The position numbers were made by a program, and so were the translations under genes. A stretch of DNA of 64,000 nucleotides, from assembly GCF_052056485.1 (NCBI RefSeq), contig NZ_CP183948.1, forward strand, positions 2,108,001 through 2,172,000, given 5' to 3'. Of this stretch, positions 8,632 to 17,225 are shown one piece after another (position 1 is the stretch's first letter; every line of letters starts with the position of its first letter). The notes under the pieces were generated by a model. That model saw nothing but the letters and a program-made list of their open reading frames with translations, was not told the origin of the DNA and ran no database searches. Source of the DNA: Paenibacillus_AQ nitricinens. Its GTDB lineage: Bacteria; Bacillota; Bacilli; Paenibacillales; Paenibacillaceae.

Positions 8632-8661
8632 TTGTACTGTGCTATTCTCTCCGTGTATAAT
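8632..8661 (+). promoter_or_regulatory. likely sigma-A promoter of ytoI
   Basis: TTGTAC and TATAAT are separated by 18 bases, about 40 bases before the ytoI start. GTAC-containing repeats (GTACTGT, GTACAG, AGTAC) flank the -10 box and could be an operator for the HTH domain that YtoI itself carries; this second point is speculative. Confidence 0.5.
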
Positions 8662-8702
8662 GAGTACAGTATAGTACAGATCGGAGTACGGGGGTGTAAC
8701 AG

Positions 8703-10037
8703 TTGGAAGGTCAAGGCGATGCAATTACTAAACACGAGCAACTGCTGCAGCATATTGAAAGTCTTAAGGTAGGCTCCAAAATATCTGTTCGTAAGCTTGC
8801 AAAAGAAATGCTGGTCAGTGAGGGAACGGCTTATCGTGCCGTTAAAGAAGCTGAGAATCTTGGGATTGTCATTACGAAGGAACGGATTGGTACAGTACGT
8901 GTGGAAAAGAAGCCTCGTAATATTTCTGAACAGCTGACATTTGGTGATGTGGTTGATATTGTGGAAGGTCATGTTCTCGGCGGGGCTAGCGGATTGAGTA
9001 AACATCTACATAAATATGTAATCGGTGCGATGAAGGTCGACGCGATGATTCGTTATATCGACGCAGACAGTCTGCTCATTGTAGGTAACCGCGATGATGT
9101 TCACTCCTTGGCGCTAGAGCAGGGTGCCGGAGTTCTGGTTACAGGTGGCTTCGGGACGAGCCGTGAAGTGAAGGCATTAGCCGACGAACTGGATCTCCCC
9201 ATCATTTCATCAAGACATGACACGTTTACCGTGGCATCAATGATTAACCGTGCGATTTTTGATAGATTGATTAAGAAAAAAATTATGCTGGTAGAAGATA
9301 TTGTCGACAGCAAACCGCGTATGATTACGTTAAAAATTTCAAGCACCGTAGGTGAGCTACGACAGATTTCAGAGGAAACTGGAGAGCAACGTTTTCCCGT
9401 TACAGATGAATGGAACCGAGTGATTGGTATTATCGGCCGACGTGAAGTAGAGGACCTTACAGAAGGGCAAAGTATTGAAAAGGCTATGGTTCGGAGTCCG
9501 GTTACCGCCGCACTGCATACCTCACTAGCTTCAGCTGCGCAGATCATGATGTGGGAAGGCGTCGATTTCCTACCCATTGTAGACCGTAACCGCAAATTGG
9601 TGGGCTCCCTAACCCGTAAAGAGGTGCTGCAAAGTCTGCGGGATGTCCGTAACACTCCACAGCTTGGGGAGACCTTCGATCATCTCATCTGGAACGGCTT
9701 TGCGGATGAGCGGGATGAAGAGGGCCGATTGTTTTTCCATGGCTTTATTACGCCTCAGATGGCCACAGACCTTGGTACCATTTCTGAAGGTATATTGTCT
9801 ACGCTAATGACGCTCTCTGCGTTTAAGGCCGCTAAGGATATTACAGGAAATGACTATGTATTAGATAATATGTCCACCTATTTTATCCGGCCGGTGCAGA
9901 TTGAACACGCCATTATTGTAATGCCGAGACTGCTCGAGATTAGTCGCCGTACATGTAAGCTTGAAATAGAGATCAGCTATTCAGATACTCTGGTAGCGAA
10001 AGCTGTCCTGATGCTGCAATCCATTGATCACGGCTAA
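8703..10037 (+). CDS. ytoI: YtoI-like HTH-DRTGG-CBS-hotdog regulatory protein
   Basis: A 444-residue multidomain protein. In order: a winged-helix segment near residues 10-65 (SVRKLAKEMLVSEGTAYRAVKEAENLGI), a DRTGG-type domain around 75-190 (VLVTGGFGTSREVKALADELDLPIISSRHDTF), a CBS pair around 195-310 (FPVTDEWNRVIGIIGRREV; FLPIVDRNRKLVGSLTRKEV), and a C-terminal hotdog/thioesterase-like domain (YFIRPVQIEHAIIVMPRLLE). This matches B. subtilis YtoI. CBS pairs usually bind adenine nucleotides, so a ligand-sensing transcription factor is likely. The TTG start has GGGGG eight bases upstream. It is followed by a strong terminator shared with convergent ytpI. Confidence 0.88.
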   Translation: MEGQGDAITKHEQLLQHIESLKVGSKISVRKLAKEMLVSEGTAYRAVKEAENLGIVITKERIGTVRVEKKPRNISEQLTFGDVVDIVEGHVLGGASGLSKHLHKYVIGAMKVDAMIRYIDADSLLIVGNRDDVHSLALEQGAGVLVTGGFGTSREVKALADELDLPIISSRHDTFTVASMINRAIFDRLIKKKIMLVEDIVDSKPRMITLKISSTVGELRQISEETGEQRFPVTDEWNRVIGIIGRREVEDLTEGQSIEKAMVRSPVTAALHTSLASAAQIMMWEGVDFLPIVDRNRKLVGSLTRKEVLQSLRDVRNTPQLGETFDHLIWNGFADERDEEGRLFFHGFITPQMATDLGTISEGILSTLMTLSAFKAAKDITGNDYVLDNMSTYFIRPVQIEHAIIVMPRLLEISRRTCKLEIEISYSDTLVAKAVLMLQSIDHG

Positions 10038-10070
10038 TATGACTGAGATATACCTTGTCATAAAATGTTA

Positions 10071-10117
10071 AATAGACTGCCCTCATCGATGATCGTGAGG
10101 GCAGTCTATTTTATTCT
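10071..10117. terminator. bidirectional terminator between ytoI and ytpI
   Basis: AATAGACTGCCCTCA pairs perfectly with TGAGGGCAGTCTATT around a 10-base loop and is followed by a T-rich run. It ends ytoI and, on the other strand, ytpI. Confidence 0.88.
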
Positions 10118-10140
10118 TGTAATCCTATCAGAGGGTTAGT

Positions 10141-10461
10141 CTAGGCTTTCGACTGGTGTTGTTCCTGGCTACGGCTACGGCTGTAGTAACTATAGCTGCG
10201 TATTCCTGAGAAGATGTTAAATACACCGATTAGAAGAAAGGCAGCTTCAACAATGATATTAATGGTGGAGCCGCGAAATAGAAACATGGAAATCAGGGAG
10301 AGCGTTATGAGCATAGCACCCAGCATCACATTCATGACGGAGCGTTTTAGCCCCTTATCTTGGGGATTTAAGGCACGGCGAGAGGATAAGCTGTACACAG
10401 CAGCTCCGATTACAAAGATCACCAGCAGGATGAACAATAAGTACTTGATAAATAAAACCAT
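10141..10461 (-). CDS. ytpI: YtpI-like membrane protein
   Basis: A 106-residue protein with three predicted membrane helices (about residues 4-25, 42-63 and 70-90) and a charged, Ser/Arg-rich tail. Length, topology and position between ytoI and ytrI match B. subtilis YtpI, whose role is unknown. It is transcribed in the same direction as ytrHI but lies 87 bases beyond ytrI. Confidence 0.75.
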   Translation of the reverse strand: MVLFIKYLLFILLVIFVIGAAVYSLSSRRALNPQDKGLKRSVMNVMLGAMLITLSLISMFLFRGSTINIIVEAAFLLIGVFNIFSGIRSYSYYSRSRSQEQHQSKA

Positions 10462-10548
10462 GGACAGCCAGCTCCTTTATCATGTCGTGCAAAAGCCTTG
10501 AAGTAATTTCCACTTTTGTCTGTCCATTATTGTATCACACGATTGTTG

Positions 10549-11055
10549 TTAGTTGCGCTTAAAAGGATTGATTTCCACCCAGATTTGCAGAACGCCTTCC
10601 ATGACGAGCATCGTCCGGATTTTGACAGAGTATTCCTTATCACGCACAATGTAAAGTTTGCCATCCAGCAGCAGCCTAACCAGTTTACTGTCTGTGTCAA
10701 TATCGAACATGCTGCGGCCACGCATGGGCTCCAGATCAGATCGTATTTCACTAAGTATTAATTTTAAAGTTACGGGATCAACTGAGGGTGAGCCTTCTGC
10801 TTGGGCTTTGCTTTCCTCTGATCGAATTTTGATTTCTCTGATTACGGTAGAGGTATTATTGTATTTTTTGAGTGTTTTAATATCTTCCTGATATTGCTCA
10901 ATGTCTACGCGCAAGTCTTGATTTTGCAGCCACAACACATTATACCCAACGTGGAAAATAGCATTGTATATGACGGCTCCTACGACGATCCCCAGCATGA
11001 ATATAGCGGAAATTTGGGTGAATTTACGAAAACGACTGAATGGTGGAACTCTCAC
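10549..11055 (-). CDS. ytrI: sporulation membrane protein YtrI
   Basis: YtrI is needed with YtrH for normal sporulation in B. subtilis. The protein has one N-terminal membrane helix (ISAIFMLGIVVGAVIYNAIF), a short coiled-coil-like stretch (DIEQYQEDIKTLKKYNN) and a C-terminal domain ending LQIWVEINPFKRN. I place the start at a GTG (11055), giving 168 residues that begin VRVPPFSRF, because AGGGGG lies eight bases before it and overlaps the ytrH stop. An upstream ATG at 11080-11082 has no ribosome site and would overlap ytrH. Expression from the sigma-E-like promoter ahead of ytrH is likely. Confidence 0.85.
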   Translation of the reverse strand: MRVPPFSRFRKFTQISAIFMLGIVVGAVIYNAIFHVGYNVLWLQNQDLRVDIEQYQEDIKTLKKYNNTSTVIREIKIRSEESKAQAEGSPSVDPVTLKLILSEIRSDLEPMRGRSMFDIDTDSKLVRLLLDGKLYIVRDKEYSVKIRTMLVMEGVLQIWVEINPFKRN

Positions 11056-11060
11056 TGGCG

Positions 11061-11384
11061 TTACCCCCTGCCGCACACCCATTTTACTAGCTCGCTGCCC
11101 ATATGAGCGCCGAGAAAAGCGAAGGCAATATACATGATTTGCTTAATGGCGGGGGAGAGGTTGCCTCCAATCATATTGCTTTCAATGACCCGTAAAGGGT
11201 CCATAGTACCCCCTACAGCGGCGGCAAGTGCCCATATTTTAATCCGGTCTGCTACATCTAGCATCGTTTGCGTCGGTGGTTGCAGGGATACTACAGCGCC
11301 GATTCCGCCGACCATAGCTCCGCCAAGGACGATGCCGAAGGCGATAAAGAAATCGAGGATCGCTTTGCTCATAAAAATGCTCAT
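11061..11384 (-). CDS. ytrH: sporulation membrane protein YtrH
   Basis: A 107-residue hydrophobic protein (AILDFFIAFGIVLGGAMVGGIGAVVSLQPP, then IKQIMYIAFAFLGAHMGSELVKW) matching the YtrH family: a small mother-cell membrane protein required for efficient sporulation in B. subtilis. GGAAGGGG lies just upstream of the ATG. ytrI starts five bases after its stop, and a promoter with sigma-E-like boxes lies about 60 bases upstream. Confidence 0.87.
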   Translation of the reverse strand: MSIFMSKAILDFFIAFGIVLGGAMVGGIGAVVSLQPPTQTMLDVADRIKIWALAAAVGGTMDPLRVIESNMIGGNLSPAIKQIMYIAFAFLGAHMGSELVKWVCGRG

Positions 11385-11443
11385 AAAGGCCCCTTCCCGG
11401 ACGAGGCATCTATCAATGTTGCCTGTCCATGTGCTCTTAATCC

Positions 11444-11473
11444 ATTCTATGGGCGGGTCCCCCTTTAATATGA
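11444..11473 (-). promoter_or_regulatory. sigma-E-like promoter of ytrHI
   Basis: On the reverse strand TCATATT is followed after exactly 15 bases by CATAGAAT, close to the sigma-E consensus (KMATATT, 14-15 bases, CATACAAT). The predicted start point gives a leader of about 50 bases. ytrHI is sigma-E controlled in B. subtilis, which supports the match. Confidence 0.7.
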
Positions 11474-11500
11474 TAAAATAGTTTCATCTTATAGTGCGAG

Positions 11501-11665
11501 TTCAAAAAGTACGGTTTTCAGCACCGAGAAGATTGAAAGAAGGTAGAAAATGAGGAGCGGAGCGTAGTGGAAGCTACGTGAGCACCGGAAGTTTCGCCTG
11601 AATTCAATATTCGATGTCGAGTAAGCTTCTTGGGTTACTTCGTGATCAAAAGCGGACTTTTTGAA
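11501..11665. repeat. 165-bp MITE-like or large palindromic intergenic element upstream of dnaE
   Basis: The ends are imperfect inverted repeats of about 24 bases: TTCAAAAAGTACGGTTTTCAGCAC on the left pairs with GTGATCAAAAGCGGACTTTTTGAA on the right. Inside is a smaller hairpin (CGTAG, loop, CTACG) in a purine-rich stretch (GAGGAGCGGAGCG). It holds no ORF. It fills most of the space between the ytrH promoter and dnaE. I believe similar elements are dispersed in Paenibacillus intergenic regions, but I cannot search for them here. Confidence 0.6.
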
Positions 11666-11709
11666 CAACTATTTATGTTTGATTTTTGTAGTAGAAAGGA
11701 AGTGGGATA

Positions 11710-14700
11710 ATGAGCCCTTTCGTGCATTTGCATGTGCACAGCGAATACAGTTTACTGGACGGGGCGGCGCGCATTACCGATCTCGTGCGCCGGGCCGGCG
11801 AATACGGCATGAAGTCGCTGGCGCTTACGGATCATGGAGTGATGTATGGGGCGATCCCCTTTTATAAAGCGTGTAAAGAGAATGGAATCAAGCCGATTAT
11901 CGGCTGTGAAGCTTATTTAACCGCGGGCTCTCGCCGTGAGCGAGGCAGTCGTAAAGATCAACCGATTTATCACCTGATTCTGCTCGTCAAGAATGAAACC
12001 GGCTACAAGAACCTGATGAAGCTGATTTCTATCGGCCATCTGGAAGGTCATCATTATAAACCTCGTATTGATATGGAGGTTCTGGCCGCTCATTCGGAGG
12101 GGATCATATGCCTCAGTGCATGTCTAGGCGGCGAAGTACCGCAGCATCTGTTGCATGGAAGAGATGACGAGGCGCGAAAGGCTGCGCTGCGATATAAGGA
12201 GATTTTTGGCGAAGACTTCTACCTGGAGCTTCAAGATCACGGAATTTCCGAGCAAAAGCGAGTGAATCCGAAGCTGATCGCACTTGCCAAGGCCTGTGAG
12301 ATCCCACTTGTAGCTACGAATGACGTTCATTATTTAGCCAAGGAAGATGCTGAGGTACAGGATGTTCTGATCTGTATTGGAACAGGTAAAACGGTGGATG
12401 ATGAGGAACGGCTCAAGATCGGAACAGATCAGCTGTTTCTAAAAAGTAGTGATCAAATGGCGGCATTGTTTCCGCATGTGCCTGAAGCTATCAGCAATAC
12501 GCTGGTAATCGCAGAAAAATGTAATTTGGAGCTTACCTTTGGCCAGCATATTCTGCCTGCCTATTCACCTATTCCAGAAGGTAAGGACTCCGCTGCTTAT
12601 TTGCGGGAGTTGTGCTTTAAAGGGCTTGAAGAACGGTATATAGACACACCGCTTTGGGCATCGCCTGAACAAAGGGAGACCGCTGAAAAGCGTCTTGCCT
12701 ATGAGCTTGGCGTTATCGAGAGTATGGGTTTTAGCGATTATTTTCTAATTGTGTGGGATTTTATCGCTTATTGTCATCGCCAGGGGATTGCTACTGGGCC
12801 GGGCCGGGGTTCTTCGGCGGGGAGTCTTACCGCTTACTCCCTACGAATCACGGATGTAGATCCGCTTAAGTATAACTTGCTCTTTGAACGTTTCTTAAAT
12901 CCAGAGCGGATCACGATGCCGGATATTGATATCGATTTTAGTGATGAGCGTCGTGATGAGGTTATCGCTTATGTGGTGGAGAAATACGGCAAAGAACATG
13001 TGGCGCAGATCATTACGTTCGGAACCATGGCTGCACGGGCTGCGGTTCGTGATGTGGGCAGGGTGCTGAATTTACCTTATAACGAGGTAGACAAAGCTGC
13101 GAAGCTCATCCCAGGACAACTAGGAATCAGCCTTGCAAGAGCACTGGAGACTACTCCAGACCTTAAAGCGCTGTATGACAGTAATCCTAAGATCAAAGGC
13201 TTGCTGGATATGGCAATGAAAGTGGAAGGTATGCCTCGTCATGCTTCGACACATGCTGCCGGGGTTGTTATTTCCAAAGGACCTCTAACTGATGCTGTGC
13301 CCCTTCAAGAGGGCAATGAAAGTACAGCGTTAACTCAATACTCTATGGAGCATTTGGAGAGTGTTGGGCTGCTGAAAATGGATTTTCTGGGACTGCGCAC
13401 CTTGTCTATTATTGAGCGCTGTATGAATTCGATTAAAGAAATGAGTGGCAGTGTTCCAGATTTTAAAATCATACCAGATCATGATCCGCTCACGTATGAA
13501 ATGCTAGGTGCTGGTGAGACGACTGGGGTCTTTCAGTTGGAGTCGGCGGGTGTAAGACGTGTGCTTAAGGATTTGAAGCCAAATGGCTTTGAAGATATCG
13601 TATCCGTTCTAGCGCTATATCGTCCGGGTCCGATGGAGTTTATCCCGAAATTTATAGCAGGTAAGCACGGTCAGATCGAAGTAGAGTATCCGCATCCTGA
13701 TTTGAAATCTATATTAGCGGATACCTATGGAATTATTGTGTATCAGGAACAGATCATGCAGATTGCTTCGCTTATGGCTGGATTCTCCCTTGGGGAAGCG
13801 GATTTGCTCCGCCGAGCAGTCTCTAAGAAGAAGCGCGAGACGCTGGATAAGGAACGCAGCCATTTTGTACAGGGGAGCTTGCAGCAAGGCTATAACGAAA
13901 CGGATGCCAATGCCGTCTATGATATGATCGTAAGGTTTGCCGATTACGGCTTCCCCCGAGCGCATGCGGCGGCATATGGCGTGCTGGCTTTTCAGACGGC
14001 TTATCTTAAGGCGCATTATCCGGTGCAGTTTATGGCATCTATGCTGACCGCTGTGATGGGTACTCACCGTAAGGTGGCAGAATATGTATTGGATTGCCGC
14101 CGCACGGGCATCGGCGTGTTGCCGCCGGATGTGAACGAGAGCGGCGTACTGTTTACCCCTGTTCCAGGAGAGGAAACGGGAACAGGACATATCCGCTTTG
14201 GGCTCGCAGCGATTAAGAACGTCGGCACGCTAGCAGTGGAGAATATTATGTCGGTCCGCAAGGAGCGGCCGTTCGACAGCCTGCTCGATTTCTGTCGACG
14301 TGTGGATCTGCGGGTCTGCAACAAGCGGGTAGTGGAGTCTTTGCTGCAGGCAGGAGCTTTTGACTGTCTGCCGGGTCATAGAGCCCAGCTGCTGGCTATG
14401 TTGGACGAGACCGTTGACGCTGCACTGAAATGGCGCAAAGAGCGAGATGAGCTGCAAATTCAGCTGTTCGACGATTTGGTGGAGACGCCGAACTGGGAAA
14501 TTCGGTATCCGGATATCCCTAAGTTCACTGTAGGACAGCAGCTGGAGATGGAACGTGAGCTGCTGGGGCTGTATCTATCAGGTCATCCTCTCGATGATAG
14601 CGCTGAGCTGCTGGAGGAGCCGGGTATACAGCGGCTAATGGATCTTGGTGAAGCCGCAGATGAGAGTCAGACGGTTACGGCCGGCATGGTTGTTTCCGTT

Positions 14701-15348
14701 AAGGAAATTACGACGAAGCAAGGAAAATCGATGGCTTTCATCGAATGGGAAGATCAGATCGAGCGCTGCGAAGTCGTGCTCTTCCCCGAGGTGTGGAAGC
14801 GAAGCCGCAGCTTGATTGCCAAGGGCGCGCTGCTGGCCTTGCGCGCCAAGGTGCAGCAGGAGGACGAAGGCTTCAAGCTGCTGGCCGAGGAAGTGGCGCT
14901 GCTATCCGCGGAGACTCTCCGCGCCCTGCTGCAGCGCCGTAGTACCGCCGCATCCCGCTCGTATAGCGCGGGACGCTCGGCCTCAGCAGGAGCACCGCCA
15001 CGCGGCGCAGCTCCTGCTTCGCGGGCCGGCGGGGCTGCTACTGGCCCCGCTGGCAGACCTGCAGGCGGCGCAGCTGCGCCTGCAACACCTGCACCGGCCG
15101 CTGCGCCAGCGCCGGGCTCAGGCCAGCGTGTCTTTATCAAGATCACGCCGGCCGCCGAGAATGCTGCGCAGCTGTCGCATCTGAAGGAGCTGCTGCAGAA
15201 TCATCCAGGCCCAGTCGCGACGATTCTGTTCTACGAACGGGATCAGAAGCTCCTGGCCCTTAGCGATAACTATCGGATTAAGCCTTCAGAAGAGCTAATC
15301 GCAGCTATCGAGTCTATGCTCGGGACAGGTACTGTAAGAATAAAATAA
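11710..15348 (+). CDS. dnaE: DNA polymerase III alpha subunit DnaE
   Basis: DnaE is the second replicative C-family polymerase of Firmicutes, thought to extend RNA primers. In the 1212 residues the PHP domain opens the protein (FVHLHVHSEYSLLDGA, SLALTDHGVMYG), the palm follows with PGRGSSAGSLTAYS near 362 and the acidic motif MPDIDIDFSDERR near 402, then tandem helix-hairpin-helix and an OB fold near 985-1070 (GMVVSVKEITTKQGKSMAFIEWED). Residues about 1077-1137 are a low-complexity Ala/Pro/Gly/Arg/Ser linker before a short C-terminal domain (VFIKITPAAENAAQLSHLKELL). The ATG has AAAGGAAGTGGG upstream. The linker is GC-rich compared with its surroundings. Confidence 0.97.
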   Translation: MSPFVHLHVHSEYSLLDGAARITDLVRRAGEYGMKSLALTDHGVMYGAIPFYKACKENGIKPIIGCEAYLTAGSRRERGSRKDQPIYHLILLVKNETGYKNLMKLISIGHLEGHHYKPRIDMEVLAAHSEGIICLSACLGGEVPQHLLHGRDDEARKAALRYKEIFGEDFYLELQDHGISEQKRVNPKLIALAKACEIPLVATNDVHYLAKEDAEVQDVLICIGTGKTVDDEERLKIGTDQLFLKSSDQMAALFPHVPEAISNTLVIAEKCNLELTFGQHILPAYSPIPEGKDSAAYLRELCFKGLEERYIDTPLWASPEQRETAEKRLAYELGVIESMGFSDYFLIVWDFIAYCHRQGIATGPGRGSSAGSLTAYSLRITDVDPLKYNLLFERFLNPERITMPDIDIDFSDERRDEVIAYVVEKYGKEHVAQIITFGTMAARAAVRDVGRVLNLPYNEVDKAAKLIPGQLGISLARALETTPDLKALYDSNPKIKGLLDMAMKVEGMPRHASTHAAGVVISKGPLTDAVPLQEGNESTALTQYSMEHLESVGLLKMDFLGLRTLSIIERCMNSIKEMSGSVPDFKIIPDHDPLTYEMLGAGETTGVFQLESAGVRRVLKDLKPNGFEDIVSVLALYRPGPMEFIPKFIAGKHGQIEVEYPHPDLKSILADTYGIIVYQEQIMQIASLMAGFSLGEADLLRRAVSKKKRETLDKERSHFVQGSLQQGYNETDANAVYDMIVRFADYGFPRAHAAAYGVLAFQTAYLKAHYPVQFMASMLTAVMGTHRKVAEYVLDCRRTGIGVLPPDVNESGVLFTPVPGEETGTGHIRFGLAAIKNVGTLAVENIMSVRKERPFDSLLDFCRRVDLRVCNKRVVESLLQAGAFDCLPGHRAQLLAMLDETVDAALKWRKERDELQIQLFDDLVETPNWEIRYPDIPKFTVGQQLEMERELLGLYLSGHPLDDSAELLEEPGIQRLMDLGEAADESQTVTAGMVVSVKEITTKQGKSMAFIEWEDQIERCEVVLFPEVWKRSRSLIAKGALLALRAKVQQEDEGFKLLAEEVALLSAETLRALLQRRSTAASRSYSAGRSASAGAPPRGAAPASRAGGAATGPAGRPAGGAAAPATPAPAAAPAPGSGQRVFIKITPAAENAAQLSHLKELLQNHPGPVATILFYERDQKLLALSDNYRIKPSEELIAAIESMLGTGTVRIK

Positions 15349-15359
15349 GAACAATTCCA

Positions 15360-15413
15360 CCCTTTTCCGCATACATTAGGAAACCACAGGGCGAATCCCT
15401 GGGCGGAAAGGGG
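15360..15413 (+). promoter_or_regulatory. leader stem-loop that would cover the ribosome site of the PgpA-family gene
   Basis: CCCTTTTCCGC (15360-15370) pairs over 11 positions, one of them a G-U, with GCGGAAAGGGG (15403-15413). The right arm contains the AAAGGGG ribosome site of the next gene. An inner hairpin (CCCAGGGATT/AGGG region) lies in the loop. It starts a few bases after the dnaE stop, so it could insulate the downstream gene from dnaE translation or act as a regulated switch. Confidence 0.55.
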
Positions 15414-15422
15414 AATCACATC

Positions 15423-15923
15423 ATGTCCTATCAAATGGCAGTTGATCTGTTGGAACGTAGAGGCGTATCACTTTCTTCCATTGCTGAAATCGTATATATT
15501 TTACAATCGGTCTATTACCCCGGTTTATCCAAGGAAGAATGCCTTTCCAGTGTAAAATCTGTATTGGGAAAAAGAGAAGTGCAGTACACGTTAATGACGG
15601 GGATCGCACTTGATGAACTGGCCGAGAAGAGACTGCTTCCGCAGCCGCTTCAGGCAGTAATGGAAGCGGATGAATCACTTTATGGAGCGGACGAGACTCT
15701 AGCCCTTGGCATCACAGGGGTATATGGGATGATCGGACTTACAGGATTTGGGTACTTGGACAAAATAAAGCTTGGAATCATTGGTGAATTGAACGATGAT
15801 AAGGGGAGGATTCACGTGTTCCTGGATGACTTAGTAGCGGGAATCGCTGCAGCTGCTTCTGCTAGAATCGCTCATCGGCAGGAAGGGGCAAAAGTATATC
15901 CTCTAGTCACGGACACGGAATAA
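15423..15923 (+). CDS. phosphatidylglycerophosphatase A family protein (YutG-like)
   Basis: A 166-residue soluble-looking member of the PgpA superfamily, closest in my recollection to B. subtilis YutG. Diagnostic segments are IAEIVYILQSVYYPGLSKEEC, VLGKREVQYTLMTGIALDELAEK, DESLYGADETLALGITGVYGMIG and the C-terminal FLDDLVAGIAAAASARIAHR. The acidic residues (DE.LYG.DE and LDDLVAG) are the conserved metal-binding type. PgpA proteins dephosphorylate phosphatidylglycerophosphate, but the YutG branch lacks the usual membrane helices, so the physiological substrate is open. Confidence 0.8.
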   Translation: MSYQMAVDLLERRGVSLSSIAEIVYILQSVYYPGLSKEECLSSVKSVLGKREVQYTLMTGIALDELAEKRLLPQPLQAVMEADESLYGADETLALGITGVYGMIGLTGFGYLDKIKLGIIGELNDDKGRIHVFLDDLVAGIAAAASARIAHRQEGAKVYPLVTDTE

Positions 15924-16069
15924 ATGACCCGATTCATTTCGATTGAACGAGTTCCTCAGTCTTGCTTCCTTTGCCCTACGCCTGTTGCGGGAAAAAAGAA
16001 AACTGTGTTATCATAATTCCATTATACGGGATACGGCTGGGAATTAAGATTGGGGAGGCCTTGCAAGGC

Positions 16070-16258
16070 ATGTGGACGGTAATATATATCGCGCCGACCG
16101 CCAAAGTGGCGGATATGATTAAGAGTAAGCTGACTGAAGAAGGTTTTTTAGTAAAATGCCGTCCAATCAATATGTCCAAGCAGCAGTTTGAGATATTGGT
16201 TCCTTCGGGTGAACTGGAGGAAGTACAGGAAGTCCTTAATCTTATTCTGCATCCCTGA
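16070..16258 (+). CDS. conserved 62-residue protein between the PgpA-family gene and accD
   Basis: The protein (MWTVIYIAPTAKVADMIKSK, then LTEEGFLVKCRPI, KQQFEILVPSGELEEVQEVL) has a beta-alpha-beta pattern like small ferredoxin-fold signalling proteins (DUF2007 type). I recall similar short proteins next to accD in Bacillales, sometimes misnamed glutamate decarboxylase. The ATG is 11 bases after GGGGAGG, with a perfect GCCTTGCAAGGC palindrome between them. An earlier start would add an unrelated N-terminus without a ribosome site. Function unknown. Confidence 0.65.
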   Translation: MWTVIYIAPTAKVADMIKSKLTEEGFLVKCRPINMSKQQFEILVPSGELEEVQEVLNLILHP

Positions 16259-16330
16259 ATTTCTATCAAGAGAAAAGTCATGACAGCGGCAAGCTGCATA
16301 ACGCAAATAAACGGCTGAAGAGGTGCGGGT

Positions 16331-17224
16331 GTGTTCAAAGATTTATTTCAGAAGAAACGGAAGTACGCGACTATTCCTTCAGAACGTCTGGAGCGAAGCG
16401 GCGTGCCTGCAGAAGGCGAACGCCCCAAACGGGAAATTCCAGAAGGATTAATGAGTAAATGTAATAAATGCGGAACGATCCAGTATAGCAAGGAATTGGA
16501 AAAGAATCTTAAAGTATGTCCTACTTGTGGTCATCATTTGCGCTTGAACGCCGTTGAGCGTATTGCTATGACGTTAGACCCAGAGGGCTTTATCGAGTTT
16601 GATAGTGAAATGTATTCTATAGATCCGCTGAAATTCCCGGGTTATGCCTCTAAACTGGAGCAACAGCAACTGAAATCGGGACAAACTGATGCCGTGATTA
16701 CGGGGCAGGGATCTATTGGCGGACATCCAGTGATTGTAGCTGTGATGAATTTCGAATTTTTCTCCGGCAGTATGGGATCTGTAGTCGGTGAGAAGATTAC
16801 CCGGGCGATTGAAGAAGCCACGGAGAAGCAGCTTCCACTCCTTATTTTCTCTACTTCTGGTGGAGCAAGAATGCAGGAGAGTATTCTAAGTCTTATGCAA
16901 ATGGCGAAGACAAGTGCAGCGCTTGCTCGTTTCAACGAAGTGGGCGGCCTTTATATTTCTATAATTACGGATCCGACAACTGGCGGAGTCTCTGCGAGTT
17001 TTGCCAGTCTTGGCGATATTATTATTGCTGAGCCTGGGGCGGTATTCGGTTTCGCAGGACGTATAGTCATTGAACAGACGATTCGCCAGAAGCTTCCGGA
17101 TGATTTCCAGACGGCTGAATTTAATCTGCAGCATGGCTTGATTGATATGGTTGTGCATCGTAAAGAAATGCGCGCCACACTGACCAAAATTTTGGAATTG
17201 CATGATGTGAAAGGGGGATTTTAG
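16331..17224 (+). CDS. accD: acetyl-CoA carboxylase carboxyltransferase subunit beta
   Basis: AccD and AccA form the carboxyltransferase that moves the carboxyl group from biotin to acetyl-CoA, giving malonyl-CoA for fatty acid synthesis. The 297-residue protein has the N-terminal zinc ribbon (CNKCGTIQYSKELEKN, KVCPTCGHH) and the crotonase-like carboxyltransferase core (GSMGSVVGEKITRAIEEA, FSTSGGARMQESILSLMQM, GGVSASFASLGDIIIAEPGA, FAGRIVIEQT). The GTG start has AGAGGTG upstream. accA begins one base after the stop. Confidence 0.96.
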   Translation: MFKDLFQKKRKYATIPSERLERSGVPAEGERPKREIPEGLMSKCNKCGTIQYSKELEKNLKVCPTCGHHLRLNAVERIAMTLDPEGFIEFDSEMYSIDPLKFPGYASKLEQQQLKSGQTDAVITGQGSIGGHPVIVAVMNFEFFSGSMGSVVGEKITRAIEEATEKQLPLLIFSTSGGARMQESILSLMQMAKTSAALARFNEVGGLYISIITDPTTGGVSASFASLGDIIIAEPGAVFGFAGRIVIEQTIRQKLPDDFQTAEFNLQHGLIDMVVHRKEMRATLTKILELHDVKGGF

Positions 17225-17225
17225 G

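Noticed and set aside
11134..11481. Rightward open frames opposite ytrH
   Set aside because: They run antisense to ytrH and its promoter and lack a ribosome site.
14754..15184. Overlapping Ala/Arg/Pro-rich open frames on both strands inside dnaE
   Set aside because: They arise from the GC-rich low-complexity linker of DnaE and have no ribosome sites.
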